Assembly: GCA_035079385.1 (NCBI GenBank)
Contig: JAVHKY010000029.1
Span: forward strand, 2,728,001-2,792,000
Direction of reading: 5' to 3'
Origin: Aspidiotus rigidus
Lineage: Eukaryota; Arthropoda; Insecta; Hemiptera; Diaspididae
DNA length: 64,000 nucleotides
In this document: positions 23,106 through 35,545 of the stretch, in pieces
Layout: every line of letters begins with the position of its first letter
Numbering within the stretch: position 1 is the first letter of the stretch
The notes under the pieces: generated by a model
Database searches by the model: none
Told to the model about the DNA's origin: nothing
The model's input: the letters and a program-made list of their open reading frames with translations, nothing else
Translations under genes and position numbers: made by a program

Positions 23106-25255
23106 ATAGTAAGCCAATGACCGGGGACTAGATAGCTCAACTTACAGTACACTATGCCTATCTGCGAGTGAGCTCCTCCCTCACGAGAAAGACACCGCAA
23201 AATTCAGTATACCAAGAACAAGTGAGGCTCCCTTGAGCTAGACACCGCTATACTCTGCCTTCATTATAGTTCAAGAACGGAGCGTTCGCCTCCACGAGAA
23301 AAATTTACGAGCTAGACAGCTGTGTCCTTAAAATATAAAATAAGGTCATTCACTGGTACACATGAAACATTGCATCTGTCAGAAAACCTCTCTTCTACCT
23401 AGTGCTTCTTCTAAGTCCATGAGCAATGTTCTAAGTCCTGCTTCAATGGGTAAATGAGCCCTGATTTCTACAGAATCATCTTTGTGTAAAGAGGGGTTGT
23501 TTTGTTGGGTAACAAGGCGTGGATTCATATTCGAAGAGACAGTGCATAAAGTTGATAGCAGAGGACAAGGTCCGTCTCGAACATTCCGTCTACCAACTGA
23601 GGTTTTCCTCACCTCAGCAGAGAGAGGTTGTGGTCAGTACCAAAAATTAATATACAGTCTGCGACTCTGCGTCTTTGTTCCTGGAATAGTAGAGAAGAAG
23701 GTCGTCTAGTCAGGCATTATGATATCCTTCCTGTGTTTCGGTAACTTCGGATACTCCTTTTATTATGTACCTTTAAATTACTATAATCATTAAAGGATGG
23801 CAATTAGTGCTAATGTTGGCAAGAAATCATATCTAGATGAGGAAAAACGAGGTCTTCAAACTTTTCTTCCAGGGATTCGCGGGTTTTTTCCTCTTTAAGC
23901 TTTGGTGTTCGTTTGCAACTGCGGTCTTCGTACTTCCAATGAAGGCAAAATGACAGTTTGACCCTCGAACCTGATGACGTAGTGCACGGTTATCGCACTC
24001 GTCATGAAAACGAGGAGTCGCGAGTACTATTCTCTCTCATCGGGCTAGGAGATTTTTCGTCATACCTCAAATTATGATTTGCTATCTTTGTTATCGCGCG
24101 CTATACTCTTTTTTCGAGAAATAAAATTTATAACATTGACCTTACCCTTGATTATTGACAAATGTACCGCAATAACGTGCATTAATCACCTACGTTGACT
24201 GTTCATCTTCTCGCTAAAAATATCGAAAATCTTGAGTAGAAATTTGTTCCAAAAAAGAAACAAGCTATTTTGATAGACGCGAATTATTTCAAAACAGCTT
24301 TCGTTGAAAATGTTCAAAAAACATTATCGACTAAGCCCGCAACAAAGTAGCACGATTTTAGTCAAGCATGACTCGCCTGAACCTACGTACGAAAGAAAGA
24401 AAGAAAATGAAATTCAATTAATTGTAATTCGTACAGCTCAGGAGTACCTATCGCTTGGATTTTGCATAAAAGCCAAGCACAAGGGAGAAATTAAGATAGC
24501 TTATTTCATGTTTATCAAATTTCGAGCGACAAATTTTCTCAATCTATTCATTAGCGAACGTTTTGACTTTCTCAGATATATTCATCAAACGGACCTACGC
24601 AACTAATTGACTAATACAGAGTATGTGCGATTTACACAACTTTATCGCCTATAATTTGTTAATACCAAAGTACATTATAATATCTGCAGGCTGGGTATTT
24701 TGCAATAAAGCGCACTTTACCGTAAAATTGAAATGGCAAGTGAAGAGTAACAAGGAAAATTAGAAGGACGCAGTCATATCAAACATTTACTATGAAAGAT
24801 ACGGGAAACAACGTTACGGCTCATGATTAAATCAAAATTCGAGAGTTCATTTTACAAAAAAAGTGTGAATATATAATTCAAAAACCAACAAAATTCAAAA
24901 TCGAAAATTATTAAGATCGAAAATATTTCCTAAAATGGAAGAACGCGAAAAAATTGCAGAAAATTGTAGCCATCATTAAACGACACATAAATTAGAAGTG
25001 AGCTACGACGAAAAAAGAAGTGAAAGATAAGAGAACTAAATTAAACCAGTGGTGACAAGAAAATTAGAATGATTCAGAGTCGTTAGAAGGAGAAAGACGG
25101 TAGGCCTAGAACTTTTTGATTAAATCATTTTCAGGAAGAAAACGATTTGAAAGTAGGTACGACAGCATTACTATTCAAATGGCGAAAATCAAATTTATGG
25201 TCGGAAACCGAGAGGTGCTCTGCAAAGGCTGAGCGTTTACGGGGGAGGGGGGAGA

Positions 25256-25790
25256 ATGGTCATGTCTGAGCACTTGGTCTCGGCGTTCCGAACCACTTGC
25301 TCAACATTTTGGTCCGAGATCTCCTCCACCTGGTCTAACCACCTCTTCGGCGAATGGCCACGAGATCAAGTGTCTTCCACTTTGGCCTGGACAACCAGTT
25401 TCTCCAAGTTGTCCCCTGGTCTCTTTGTAATGTGCCCAAAGAAACAAAGGATTCGTTGGTAACATGCAGGGACAAGCGTTGTTCGATATGATATATTTGT
25501 TCGTTTGGCCGTCCAGGGTATATAGGCTCACATTTCCAGGGCGTCGACCCTCCTTCTATCATCAGATTTTATGGTCCATGTTTCAACGCCATACAGGAAC
25601 ACAGGAAAGAGTAGGGTTTTTAACTGGCGCACCCTTGTGTTGCGCTTTATGACTCGATCTCATATACGCGTTAATTTTACAGTTGTTTCTCTTGCAAGTA
25701 TGATTGTCCTCCGAATTTCCACAGAGCTGCCACCATTGTTGTCCTTTACTGAACCTAAGTAGGTGAACCTGGCTACTCTTAGACCTAGTA
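25256..25790 (-). pseudogene. Non-LTR retrotransposon remnant (C-terminal RT region)
   Basis: Read on the minus strand and allowing stops and frameshifts, this gives the conserved tail of RTE/I-like non-LTR polyproteins: FTYLGSVKDNNGGSSVEIRR, then RETTVKLTRI, then VFLYGVETWTIK, then FFGHITKRPGDNLEKLVVQ and RSRGHSPKRWLDQ. The order and spacing match the family (FTYLGS..EIRRRI, PVFLYGxETW, FGHIxRR, GRxPxRWxDQ). Stops interrupt the frame and no EN or catalytic RT core remains, so it is a dead 5'-truncated copy. Confidence 0.8.
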
Positions 25791-25799
25791 TAAGCCTAG

Positions 25800-26394
25800 T
25801 ATAATATAGTGCACGAAACATGGAGGGTAGGATAAACTAATACAGACCTCCTCTTGGAATAAGCCTATCCAGTATACAGAAACCTTCCGGAAAATTTCGA
25901 TTCAGGTCTCGAGTACCAGTCGGAAATTAACAGGGAACCTGTTCCATGGGTTTTTCTTTTTTTTGAAAAATTTTCCGTCCAACGTCCACTCAAAATGGAC
26001 TTGAAAAATTTTGCTTCTTTTCTTGAGCTATGTGTACGTTTGATAGGAGGAAAATAAGAGAGGGGGACTTGGATTTATTTATTTAATCATTTATTCATTT
26101 ACTAATTTATTGACATGTTCATGTCTTTTCCCTACCCCGACTCCAAGGCGCATGACCTTGGGACTTTGAAAATTTTTAACGTCGAACCTCAGCCCTACCC
26201 CTGATTCCGGGATTTGCGTCCGGGCGTTTGGGCGTCTGTACAGTATACTGGACTTGAACTGGGCTAGCCCTTTCCTTGTATTATTTATCCTAGAATTAAC
26301 TCTGCAAACGAGCGGAGGAAATTCAAAAGTAACTGGTAAAGACGGACATAAATTACGATAGACATGAAACGTGATCTTCATTTATTTGGCTCTG
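25800..26394. other. No gene recognised
   Basis: Sequence with short homopolymers and a local (ATTT)n patch around 26070-26105. No exon seen. Confidence 0.4.
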
Positions 26395-27010
26395 CCAGAA
26401 AATTTTATATATAATTTTAATAATTTTATAAATAAAAATATCAATATTAATATTTCATTATTGATAAGTAAAATTTAATTGAAAAGTTTCAGTAAATCTT
26501 TCAATTTTTATTTTAATGTCATCGATTATTTCAAAATTAGGTAGATTTGATTAAAATTAATTTTTTATTCAAGTTTAGTCGATTACTAATTAAATATAAA
26601 ATGAAAATAATTATAATAATAAGTAAAATTTATAGAGAATTTAGTTTTAAAATAATTTACATTATTAAATCCATAAATTATTTAGGAAAAAAAATTTATA
26701 AAATATAAAAATTATTCTTCATATCATTGATTAAATTTTTGAAATTTAATTTTATTAATCAAGAAAATTTAGATAAGACAATTAAAGCAATATGTATACA
26801 TGTAATAAGAAATTAAATAAAATTATTAAGATTAATATAATTTTTAAATAATTATTCTTTTATTTATTTTTTATTTATTCGTGTAATTAATTAATTAATT
26901 CATTCATTCATTTATTCTATTTATTTATCTACTTATCTATTTATTTCTTCATTTTATTTATATATATTTATTTGTTTATTTATTTACATATTTATTTACT
27001 ATTATTTATT
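26395..27010. repeat. Extremely AT-rich low-complexity tract
   Basis: About 600 bp almost devoid of G and C, merging into (TTTA)n-like sequence (26860-27010). No coding potential. Confidence 0.8.
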
Positions 27011-27026
27011 TAATTTAAATTTCTAA

Positions 27027-27101
27027 TTTCTTTCTTTCTTTCTTTCTTCCTTCCTTCCTTCCTTCCTTCCTTCCTTTCTTTCTTTCTTTCTTTCTTTCTT
27101 T
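27027..27101 (+). repeat. Compound microsatellite (TTTC)n(TTCC)n(TTTC)n
   Basis: TTTC repeats change to TTCC and back to TTTC over about 75 bp, a pure compound microsatellite. A T-run of about 20 follows near 27150-27170. Confidence 0.95.
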
Positions 27102-27171
27102 GTTTTCTTATATAATAGGAAGGCAAGTCCCCTGTCAAACGTGTTCTGTTTTTTTTTTTTTTTTTTTTTTA

Positions 27172-27480
27172 ATTAGGTCTAGGCTTTCTTTATACCAACT
27201 TTATAATAAGTCTAAGCTTCCTTGAATTCTCAATACCAAATCTAATTTGACTCATGATAACAGGTTCCCTGCGTTCCTCGTTTAACTTCGTTAAGGAAGC
27301 CGTCGTTTTTTCCAAGTCCATCAACGGGAGGAGGCAACTTGGAAAATTTCGAATCAGGGAGTAGGCATTTAACATGTCAAAAAAAAAAAATGTCAAATCA
27401 AATCGAACACGTTTCCTCCTCTTTTCAATGAACTCCGTTAATGAAGCCCAATTTTTTTCCAAGTCCTCTTCTCGATTTGT
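27172..27480 (-). repeat. Dispersed repeat copies ('acggcttcc' family)
   Basis: On the minus strand the phrase CGACGGCTTCCTTAACGAAG (27284-27306 region) and a second version (27425-27450) match the plus-strand copies at 17860 and 30434. They sit beside the T-run, as the 17.8 kb copy does, suggesting a short interspersed family with a homopolymer end. Confidence 0.45.
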
Positions 27481-28481
27481 TATATATCTCGATAATCTAA
27501 ATTTTCTTGAAGTTCCTGAGGTAGGTCAGAGTCCCCTATCTCAACTTGCTGTGAGGATGGTTGCAGTTTTCCCCAAAAATAATTTCCTTTCCCATAAAAC
27601 AAATTCCTTTTGCTCAAACTTAACTCCGGTTAAGATAAATTTGAATTACATTTCAGTATACACGAGCTTAATGCCTTTGATTTGTTCATACGGGGTCACC
27701 TTTACACAATTTTAAATTCTTGAGCCTCGCATCAGTTCTAAGAAACAGCCGATAACGACTGAAGATCGAAATCATAAAATCTTACTCGAACGCTGTTCAG
27801 CCATATACCCGTACTCAAGAATTCCTCTTAACAAGAAAGAACCAAACTTGAAAGATATTTTCAGCTTTTCTGTGTTTGTTTTCAGATATTCGCGATTAAC
27901 TTTCGAATCGCCCGACACAATTAGGTACCTATTGATGATCAAGTCTCAATCACGTGATATCTTTCGGACAATAAACTAACAGGCAATTTTGTAATGAAAT
28001 TTCGCGCATCATGTGAGGCAAACTGAATAAAAAAACTTCTATAACGTACTCAACTTGAACTTGACCTGGCGGAATATTCCTCTGACCTTTAGCTCCAATT
28101 TTTTCTCTTTCTAAAATTTAATTTCCTCTCCTCTTTCTCCCTCTGTCTACAAATATGTTTTCCTCTTTAGAGAGGTTTTCAAAAGACAACCGACTACAAA
28201 TTTTCGCAACTCCAACCACACATTACGTCATGCGGTCTATCGGTGAACTTCGTCATAACACTGATACGATTAAACAAGTATGAAATCAATGCGATAAGAT
28301 TTTTTGCCAATATCAGCATTAGGGTTAGCGAATCGAGCTGTTCATTCGCATAGCTGCATTGCTCTATGATCATCTATAGTCTCACGAATTTAAATACAGT
28401 ATTACGAAGTATTACGTTCCTATTATTATTATTTGTTTTTTACGGTTTTATTGCTCGACTTTTTGTACACTAGGCTAGGTG

Positions 28482-29054
28482 ATGAATCGATTTTTTTTTC
28501 TATCGATCATCTCGTTTCCCGTTTCGTATTTCGCGTTAATCACGACTGACGGTATGGAGACATTGACTCAGTTGGCGGACGCCATGAATAAGCGAATGCT
28601 ATCGATGAAAGACGTCGCTGGCTACAAAGCGAAACACGGAAAACTCATAGAGGATCTCGAACGAGAACAGAAAGTATTGGATGAGACCAAAAAGGTGGCC
28701 GAACAGTCGTCTCTGGATCCCTCATCCGTCGCTCAGTTCATTCAAGCGCAGATGGATGTTGGTAAGGCAATACAGTATCGCTACTTTGCACAATGGCTCT
28801 CGGAACCCGAATTTGCCTGGCAGCCCCCCCGGGATCTTGAAGACGTTAGGACTACAATTACCAATCTCGATAAAATCATCTTGCGTCTAATCAGCCAACA
28901 AATCCGTACTGGAAATGGTTTTGGAGACAATCAGAAAAGGGAGCTCATGAAACTTTTGAACGCACCCAACATAACTGATGGAGACAGGCGTCATCTTATC
29001 GGTTCATTAAATTGCGTCAAAATCTTGAGCCAGGAATACTCCTACGCGAAGTAA
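28482..29054 (+). CDS. Secreted AroQ-gamma chorismate mutase, bacterial type
   Basis: Chorismate mutase converts chorismate to prephenate, the branch step to phenylalanine and tyrosine; animals normally lack it. The 190-residue all-helical protein matches the secreted bacterial AroQ-gamma class in length and sequence: NKRML (R38), VAGYKAKH (K49), LIEDLEREQKVL (D58, R61), LDPSSVAQFIQAQMDVGKAI then QYRYFAQW (Q98). R38, K49, D58 and R61 align with the ligand-contacting Arg/Lys/Asp/Arg of the characterised family. The later Arg found in the mycobacterial enzyme is not obvious here (LDKIILRL). N-terminal MNRFFFLSIISFPVSYFAL looks like a signal peptide. The start is ATG 28482; the codon before it is GTG. 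The gene is intronless, unlike several neighbours, as expected for a bacterial acquisition. Whiteflies and psyllids carry laterally acquired chorismate mutase, proposed to serve symbiont phenylalanine synthesis; a secreted or salivary role is the alternative. Confidence 0.9.
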   Translation: MNRFFFLSIISFPVSYFALITTDGMETLTQLADAMNKRMLSMKDVAGYKAKHGKLIEDLEREQKVLDETKKVAEQSSLDPSSVAQFIQAQMDVGKAIQYRYFAQWLSEPEFAWQPPRDLEDVRTTITNLDKIILRLISQQIRTGNGFGDNQKRELMKLLNAPNITDGDRRHLIGSLNCVKILSQEYSYAK

Positions 29055-30099
29055 AATATATGATGGTCCTCTATATTGTCGTGAAAACGATATACTAGAA
29101 GTCAGTAGTACGGGTATAGTTGGGTATAGTTTGATTTTTCACTGTTGAAAACTCTTAAACACGTAGCCTATGTTGGCATAATTACAATATTGTTGTGAAG
29201 TTTGTGAATGCAAACAGTGTTTGGATCAGGTCTATTTTTTCGCAAATGGCACTCAATGTGAACAGCGTATGATCGTGGATTTGGTAACTAATAAACGTCT
29301 AGCAAAACTCATTAACCTAATGCAAACATGAGCAGATTTTTATGCTTTTAATAATGTTCGTAATCAATAAAATAGACATTTGGATCTGGGCTTTGAAATA
29401 ATGTCACTGAGTACGGTATATGCTAGGGAAGGTTACGCTTTTACTAACAAAGCGAGCAAATATCTGCCATAGAGAATAGAAATTTTACTGGGAATTTTGC
29501 AAGATGAGGAAAAATTAGGTCTCACCCATATAAAAGGAGCCCGCCTACGATGGCTTTTATTTATAAATCGTTTAGAAGCCGTCGACCTCTGAACATTTTT
29601 GCGAACGCTAGAAACTGGATTAGGTACTTCGAACACCAAGAAGAAAAAAAAAAATCAAAATAAGAGGGATTGAATAGACGTTGATAATATAAGTTGATCT
29701 TCAGGGGTGTTGTGATCCACTAGTCCAATAAAAAAACCCACCCCCCCTCAAACATTAATTCCTTATAGACAAAAAAAATTATAAGCTCCCCTCCCCTAAA
29801 ATGATTCCGAAAAATCATCTTCACGAAAATGGCCTCACAGCATTCCAGATCTCGGTCATGTTTCAAAACCAAACAAACGTTGAAAATAGAGACGGGTCCA
29901 AAGAATTTTTCAAGAAAGCATTACGTACATGTTTACAAGATGATAAGACCAAATAAATAATTTAAGGAAGATCCAGAACGAGTGTTTCCGAAGTGGAAAA
30001 GTAACAGGTAAATTATTTTAAATGGAATTTTTTACCAAAAATGTCCGTCGTCCTACCAGCGAATCAGGATTCCGAGGTTTAAAGACTCTGACCTAATTT
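29055..30099. other. No gene recognised
   Basis: 3' flank of the chorismate mutase gene. It includes a C-run near 29743 and AATAAA-like hexamers (for example AATAAA at about 29366). No coding exon seen. Confidence 0.45.
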
Positions 30100-31260
30100 A
30101 GGGACGTGGACGATCTTTGAACTTTATACCTGGAAGATGGACGGAATTAGGTTTTCGAGCTATAAATAGGAGAGGAGATGGATTCAGAAAAATTTCGATC
30201 ATCGTATTATAGGACAAGGAGGAGAGAAAAGAGGAAGGGAATTGGAGAAATTTTGATTTGTATGAGGAAAGAAATTTGAAAAATTAGGATTATCCCGACT
30301 AGGAAAAATGCCGATTTTCATGGAAAACAAAAGAGGAGGAAAATTCGGAAAAATTGCGACCATCGATCTGAAGGGGTTTTGGGGAAAATATTAACTGTCA
30401 AGCTACCCATATTAGGATGGGGATCCACAAAAACGACGGCTTCCAAAACAAAGTTGAACGAGGTATTCAGAAATTTTTTATGGGACGTCCCACTTCTGAT
30501 ACAGAAAAGAGAAATAGGTGAACACTTTTCTCAGATTTCCTATTAGATTAGGGCAGGTAGTTTTTGCCAAACGGTGAACGGTGCGACGTCGAAATTTTTA
30601 AGAATACACTCTCTCTAAAGAACAGGTTCTTTGTTAAGATTTTAACTTTGAACTATACATAGAAATGGGATTGTGAAAAATTCCAATTATCGGGCTGTTT
30701 ATAAGGAGAGGACCTGAAGGAATTTCTCGACTTGTAATGTACGCATAAGAGAAGAGTGCATGAAAAAATGTTAAATCATCGAGCTGTATGAATGAGGAGG
30801 AAAATTTGGAAAATTTCCGACCGCCAACAGTACTCATTCAATGACGGGAGAGGAACTAGAAAAAAAAAATTGATTTTCTAGTTCTATACATACAAAAGGA
30901 GTTGAACTCAGAAAAATCTTGATTATTGAGTTGTTCACTGACTAAGGGAAATTTCAACATCAATCTCATGTAAGGAGAGGGACTTGGAAAAATTCTCGAT
31001 CATCAAGCTGTATATGAGGAGGGGAATTTTGAAAATTTCCAACCATCTACAGTATTTATTTAATATTGGAAGGGGTATTAGAAAGAAATTTGATTTTCTT
31101 GTTCTATACATACATGAGGAGTTGAACTCAGTAAAATCTCGAGCATAAAGACATATATATGAGAAGCGAGTGGGGGGGGGGTCATTGACTCAAGGGAAAT
31201 TTCGATCTTCAATCTCATGTAAGGAGGGGATTTGGAAAAATTCCTACTCATCGAGTTAGA
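30100..31260 (+). repeat. Degenerate tandem GA-rich repeat (period ~60-80 bp)
   Basis: The phrase GGAAAAATTTCGATCATC, followed by gagctgtatATGAGGAGGgg, recurs with variation near 30190, 30345, 30680, 30800, 30915, 30985, 31125 and 31225. Two longer stretches (around 30850-31035 and 31080-31250) are clear near-duplicates of each other. An embedded 'acggcttcc' family copy lies at 30434-30510. Confidence 0.55.
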
Positions 31261-33080
31261 TTTTAGGAGACTGTAGAATTGAGAAATTTTTACTGAATAA
31301 TCGATCATAAAACAGATTTCCTGCTCACCTGAATAAACCTCGTTAATGATTGAGACATTGAGAGTAGCGAATGAAGTGAACTCTGCATTTATTAAACGTC
31401 CACAAAATTTGAAAAGAAGTAACAACAATAGACCTATTTGCGTAGGTATCGAAATAAAACCTGCACCGAAGCGACATTCAATGTATGGCCGGTAAATCTT
31501 TGACGGGTGCGGTGACTTTCTCTTCCGTTCACGTCTTGCACGTCTCACCCTGTTCATCAATCGTTCTTCTTTTATGATCCTTTCTTCACCTTCCCTCTTC
31601 AATGCAACTTCCTACTACCTACGTTTACTTTTTGCAAGTCCCAACCTGTTCGTCGTTGTAATCTCAAATCTACTTTCAGCGAATGTATGAGTAATCTCGA
31701 TATAACAGTCCCGTCAATACAAGGAGAGGGTCCGAAGCCTCGCCCGAGTACGTTTCTCTGCATCTTTTATGAGAGGAATAAATAAACAAGAATTTAGTAC
31801 AAGAAATAGCTCATCTCTGAAAGACTCTCAGATAAAGCAACTGGAGGCAAAATGTAGCTCATTATAGATACTGATACTGCAAGGCGTAAGGAAAACTTTG
31901 TAAGTTCCTTCAGACTTCATCATAAAACTAATCTCAGAAATAATACTTTTGCTATGTGAAACCCCTCCAGTCGAAATTTATATTCTTCTTTTGTCGATGA
32001 TTCGAGCTTTAATTAATTTGAGATTCACTAAAACTATTTTTCCTTTTCTTTTTTACCAATACAGTTTTTTCAAAGGATATAAGATGCTAATCCATTCCAG
32101 ATCTGACGCCAAAAGTATTTATAAAATTTTGTCCTGCCACTGAGTTCCACCGAGTTTCGTTTTCAAGAGAGAAATTAGGTAGGTCATACCGATAATAAAT
32201 TTTGCACACTTATTAGTACTTGCATCTTACATTCTTTATCAAGTTTCATCAGACGTTCAATGCCCGATCAATGTATGAGCAAATTTCTCGATGCCGTTGC
32301 ATCACCTAATCGCCCATGAAATGAGATAGGAATTCAAATTGCGAGTAGTTCCTTCATTAGCCCAAAATTGATTTGATTAACTCGAGCTATTTTTTATTTA
32401 CTAGAAACAATTACAAGGTTCAAAGCGCAGAACCTTATTTGTGGGTAGTCGTGGGATAGGCCTTGTGAAATTCTCACGGCGGGTGTGATAAAAAAAAAAC
32501 GGAAATCGGTCACAACATTGAAACTCCAAAACGAGCAATTAATTTGAAATTGATTTTGTTTGAATTTGAAAAGGAGATCCGCGAACTATATTAGGATGAG
32601 CAACTAAAATAGGGGAGTATTTGGTCAGAATATTGCATTCAAAAGTGTACGGAGCAATTCATTGCCTTTAATGTCAAAATTAGGTGGCAAGACCAGGTAT
32701 CTCAATGATAATATTTTTCCGTCTTGATTTAGTACGCCGCGAACATGATGAAAACAAGAGAACCCTTTGTAATAACACATTATAATAATAGAAAACGTTT
32801 ATTGCAAAGATAAAGTATTAAAATATTGTTCTTTGGTAACATTGTTAAGCATACTCTGGGACACGTGCTTGAAAAATAAAATTTCTCGCTGTAAATACCA
32901 CAATTAGACACTCGAATGGATCAACGAATAATAATTTAAGAAATGAAATAAATAAATAATGAAATACAACGAGATGAGAAAAACGGGGGGGGGGGGGGAT
33001 AATTAAAAAAAAAAGAACAAACACAAAAAATAATTTAGAATATAAATCTTCTCACAAAAAATATAAGCAATCAATCTGTC
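31261..33080. other. No gene recognised
   Basis: Contains a 174-codon open frame on the minus strand (31078-31602) with no domain features, overlapping the repeat, and a G-run at 32987-32998. Probably the 3' flank of the acid phosphatase gene. Confidence 0.4.
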
Positions 33081-35545
33081 CTAAATTGCGCAAGCTTCGT
33101 CCCAATTATTAGGAATTAACGGTTTGGTAAATCTCACAAAATCATCCAGCAAACACGGATCACCACATTGTGTGATATTAATAGCCGATGGTGTTCTATC
33201 ATTCTTGTCTAAATAAAATGCCTGTCAAAAGAGAATATCAACTATTAGAATCAACAAAAGAGGAAGCAAGGTTCAAACGATATTTTAAATCCGACAAATA
33301 TGACTCATATAACTCGCAATAATGACTCTGTCAAATCTTCTATCTAAAATATTGTTCCGCTTAGTAGTATTCCAAAGCTTCAGCAGTCAATAATACCATC
33401 GTACGAGTATACATTCAAACGCATTTTTATATGTTCATATACAAATTAATTGTCTCATTTGACACTAGTACGTATACAGCGATTTATGGCCAAAACGATT
33501 TTTTCACCGTAAAATTATCCATGAATTACCCGAAATAACGTGATACCGCTGATCCAAATTTCAAGAAATTGTACTCATACTTTTGAATGATGATCAATTA
33601 AACTACTCCTACCCACGCATCAGAGTCAGTATCTGGTAAATGTAATCCAAATTCTATAGATCTTATGGATATTGCATCCATTTTATCATCTCAACACATG
33701 AGAAAACTTAAAACTCACTGAGGTTTGAACTATTGCTTTTCAGCTTAATAATAATCTAGTAAAATAGTTACTCCATTCGAATATCCAGGAATGCGATAAT
33801 TACCTGCACAAAGGTATCATTATTAATACTGTGTAATTCAATAATGACTGCTGATGAGAATTCTGGTTTCATTTGTACATTAGTGGTCGTTTCTCTATCT
33901 AAAACACGTAACATATTCACGACAGATTTTTCGTGCGAAGAGTATAGGAACATTTTAGAAGATATAGCGTCTTCTCGTTTTTTGATTATATCTGAAGTAA
34001 TTTTTTTCAACAGAGAACCTAAAAAAAAAAAAAAAAAATCACAATTGTAACAAACAAGTAGCTAAAACAGCAATTCAAATGATTATTACAAGTATACGCG
34101 CGAGATTTCTGAAACGAAATTGTGATTGAGTAGGATAGTCTGTAGAAAAAAAAAAAAAAAAAAGCTTAAGACTCAAATAAAAGGTGATGAAACTGACGGT
34201 CGAATCTCGTCTTGAACAATGACGTGATTTTTCAAGTCTCCTTTCAGTTAAACGTATCTACATTAGTTCAAGACTTAAGTTTTAACCAAACGTAAATCGT
34301 TAAGTCAGTTTCGCAATCGTTACGATTTAAAAGAATTCCATTACAAGGACGACTGAATACAAGTATTCTTTCCAGGATTCTTTTTTTTTTATCGCATACT
34401 AACCGGTAGTCAGTTTTGTAATCTCAACAGTTTCGGTTTCCATTTGTAAAGCCTTGACAGCATACTTCAAAAGAATTTTGGGATAAAAATATTCCGACCA
34501 TTCAGGTAGCACCAAGTTATTCTTATCCTAAGAAATTATACAAAGGAATACATTCAGACGATCAGAAATATTCTAAATTCCGCAGCAGAGAGGAGTGTCC
34601 TCAATACCTGAGCAGAAAGTAGATTATACAATGTCAGAACTGCGCTCAAATTACGAATATCCATTCCAGTATGTTCACTCAGATAGTCGTACAACTTCGA
34701 AAGATTTTTATCCTTGTCAATAACATCATTTTCTAAACGTTTCCTCAGTTGAACTAAAGCAGGGCAAGCGCGGGTTACATCGATCATCTAAGAACAAAAT
34801 AACATTTCACTTATTTCCTAAAAGTGGAATAAGGAATTGAATACTCAAAGTGTGCGTACCGTATCAACTTCCGGAGAAATACTTTTCACAGGTATTGGCT
34901 GCCATAAGATATGAGGATTCCAAATTTGAAACTTATGAGGAGGAAATAATCCAGCGAGTAATACTGAAGCGCTCATCAAGCAGGTATCGGCAATTGAACT
35001 TTGTACTTCGAGATCAGAAGGGAAATATAAGTCTGGTAAGAAACCGTTATAACGCTCTCTGAGGAATTTACCTAAACTAAACATATTCTGTTTTCCTTTC
35101 TACAATGCAAGATCAGACGAAGAAGCATTACGAACAATTGTTTAGAATCAGTACCTAAAGTTGAACGTTTTCTACTCACCTTAGATAATTCTCCTAAACC
35201 AATCATCCAACGACTATCATTTCCATAATTGTCTGTAGGATAAGTGAACTTCGGAGGTGTCTGACCATGGTGAATAATCTGAATACGATCACAATTTGTT
35301 AAGACTCGGGCTTCGATCTCACTCGTTCGATCAAATTAAATACTCACGATGTTGACGAGCTTGAGACTGTTGGCGACCTTTTGCGAATCGGTGATGTTTT
35401 CATTGCCAAAAGTTACGTACGCAAAGGCAAAGATTCCGATAATCAATCCGAGAATGACGACAGTAACACAAGTTCCTCTCTTCTGCGTATATACTTCGGT
35501 AAACACGGACTTCGACTTTGACGTTGATTCATAGCTGTTTATCAT
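33081..35545 (-). CDS. Histidine acid phosphatase paralogue, membrane-anchored, probably catalytically dead
   Basis: Predicted complement join: 35348-35545, 35180-35278, 34860-35087, 34608-34787, 34404-34527, 33804-34018, 33081-33221. The frame is continuous, 394 residues, the size of lysosomal/prostatic-type acid phosphatases. Residues 25-46 form a hydrophobic anchor after a basic patch (type II topology). Family landmarks: LKLVNIIIHHG (61-71), LGKFLRERYNGFLP (104-117), LFPPHKFQIWNPHILWQPIP, LVLPEW, YSSHE (302-306), CGDPCLLDDFVRFTKPLIP..W. However, RHGxRxP reads HHGQTPP (both arginines lost, nucleophile His kept), the RSxDVDR segment reads QSSIADT, and the catalytic HD reads HE. These suggest a pseudophosphatase or altered chemistry. 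Introns are GT-AG, with the poly-A-like stretch at 34021-34038 being the acceptor tract. ATG 35545 follows a TTCCAG acceptor, so a 5'UTR exon is likely. Confidence 0.88.

Larger units (their letters stand above)
20700..25255. other. No gene recognised; repeat-rich intergenic
   Basis: No coding exon that I can support. The 89-100 codon open frames here (21118-21390, 24304-24606) lack family features. It contains an inverted repeat pair described separately. Confidence 0.45.

Noticed and set aside
24304..24606. 100-codon plus-strand open frame
   Set aside because: No domain, no homology that I recognise, and composition like the surrounding AT-rich DNA.
28479..28481. GTG as the start of the chorismate mutase
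   Set aside because: A eukaryotic gene would use the ATG at 28482, directly followed by a good signal peptide.
31078..31602. 174-codon minus-strand open frame
   Set aside because: Overlaps the degenerate repeat, has no recognisable domain and an odd composition, and no flanking exon structure.
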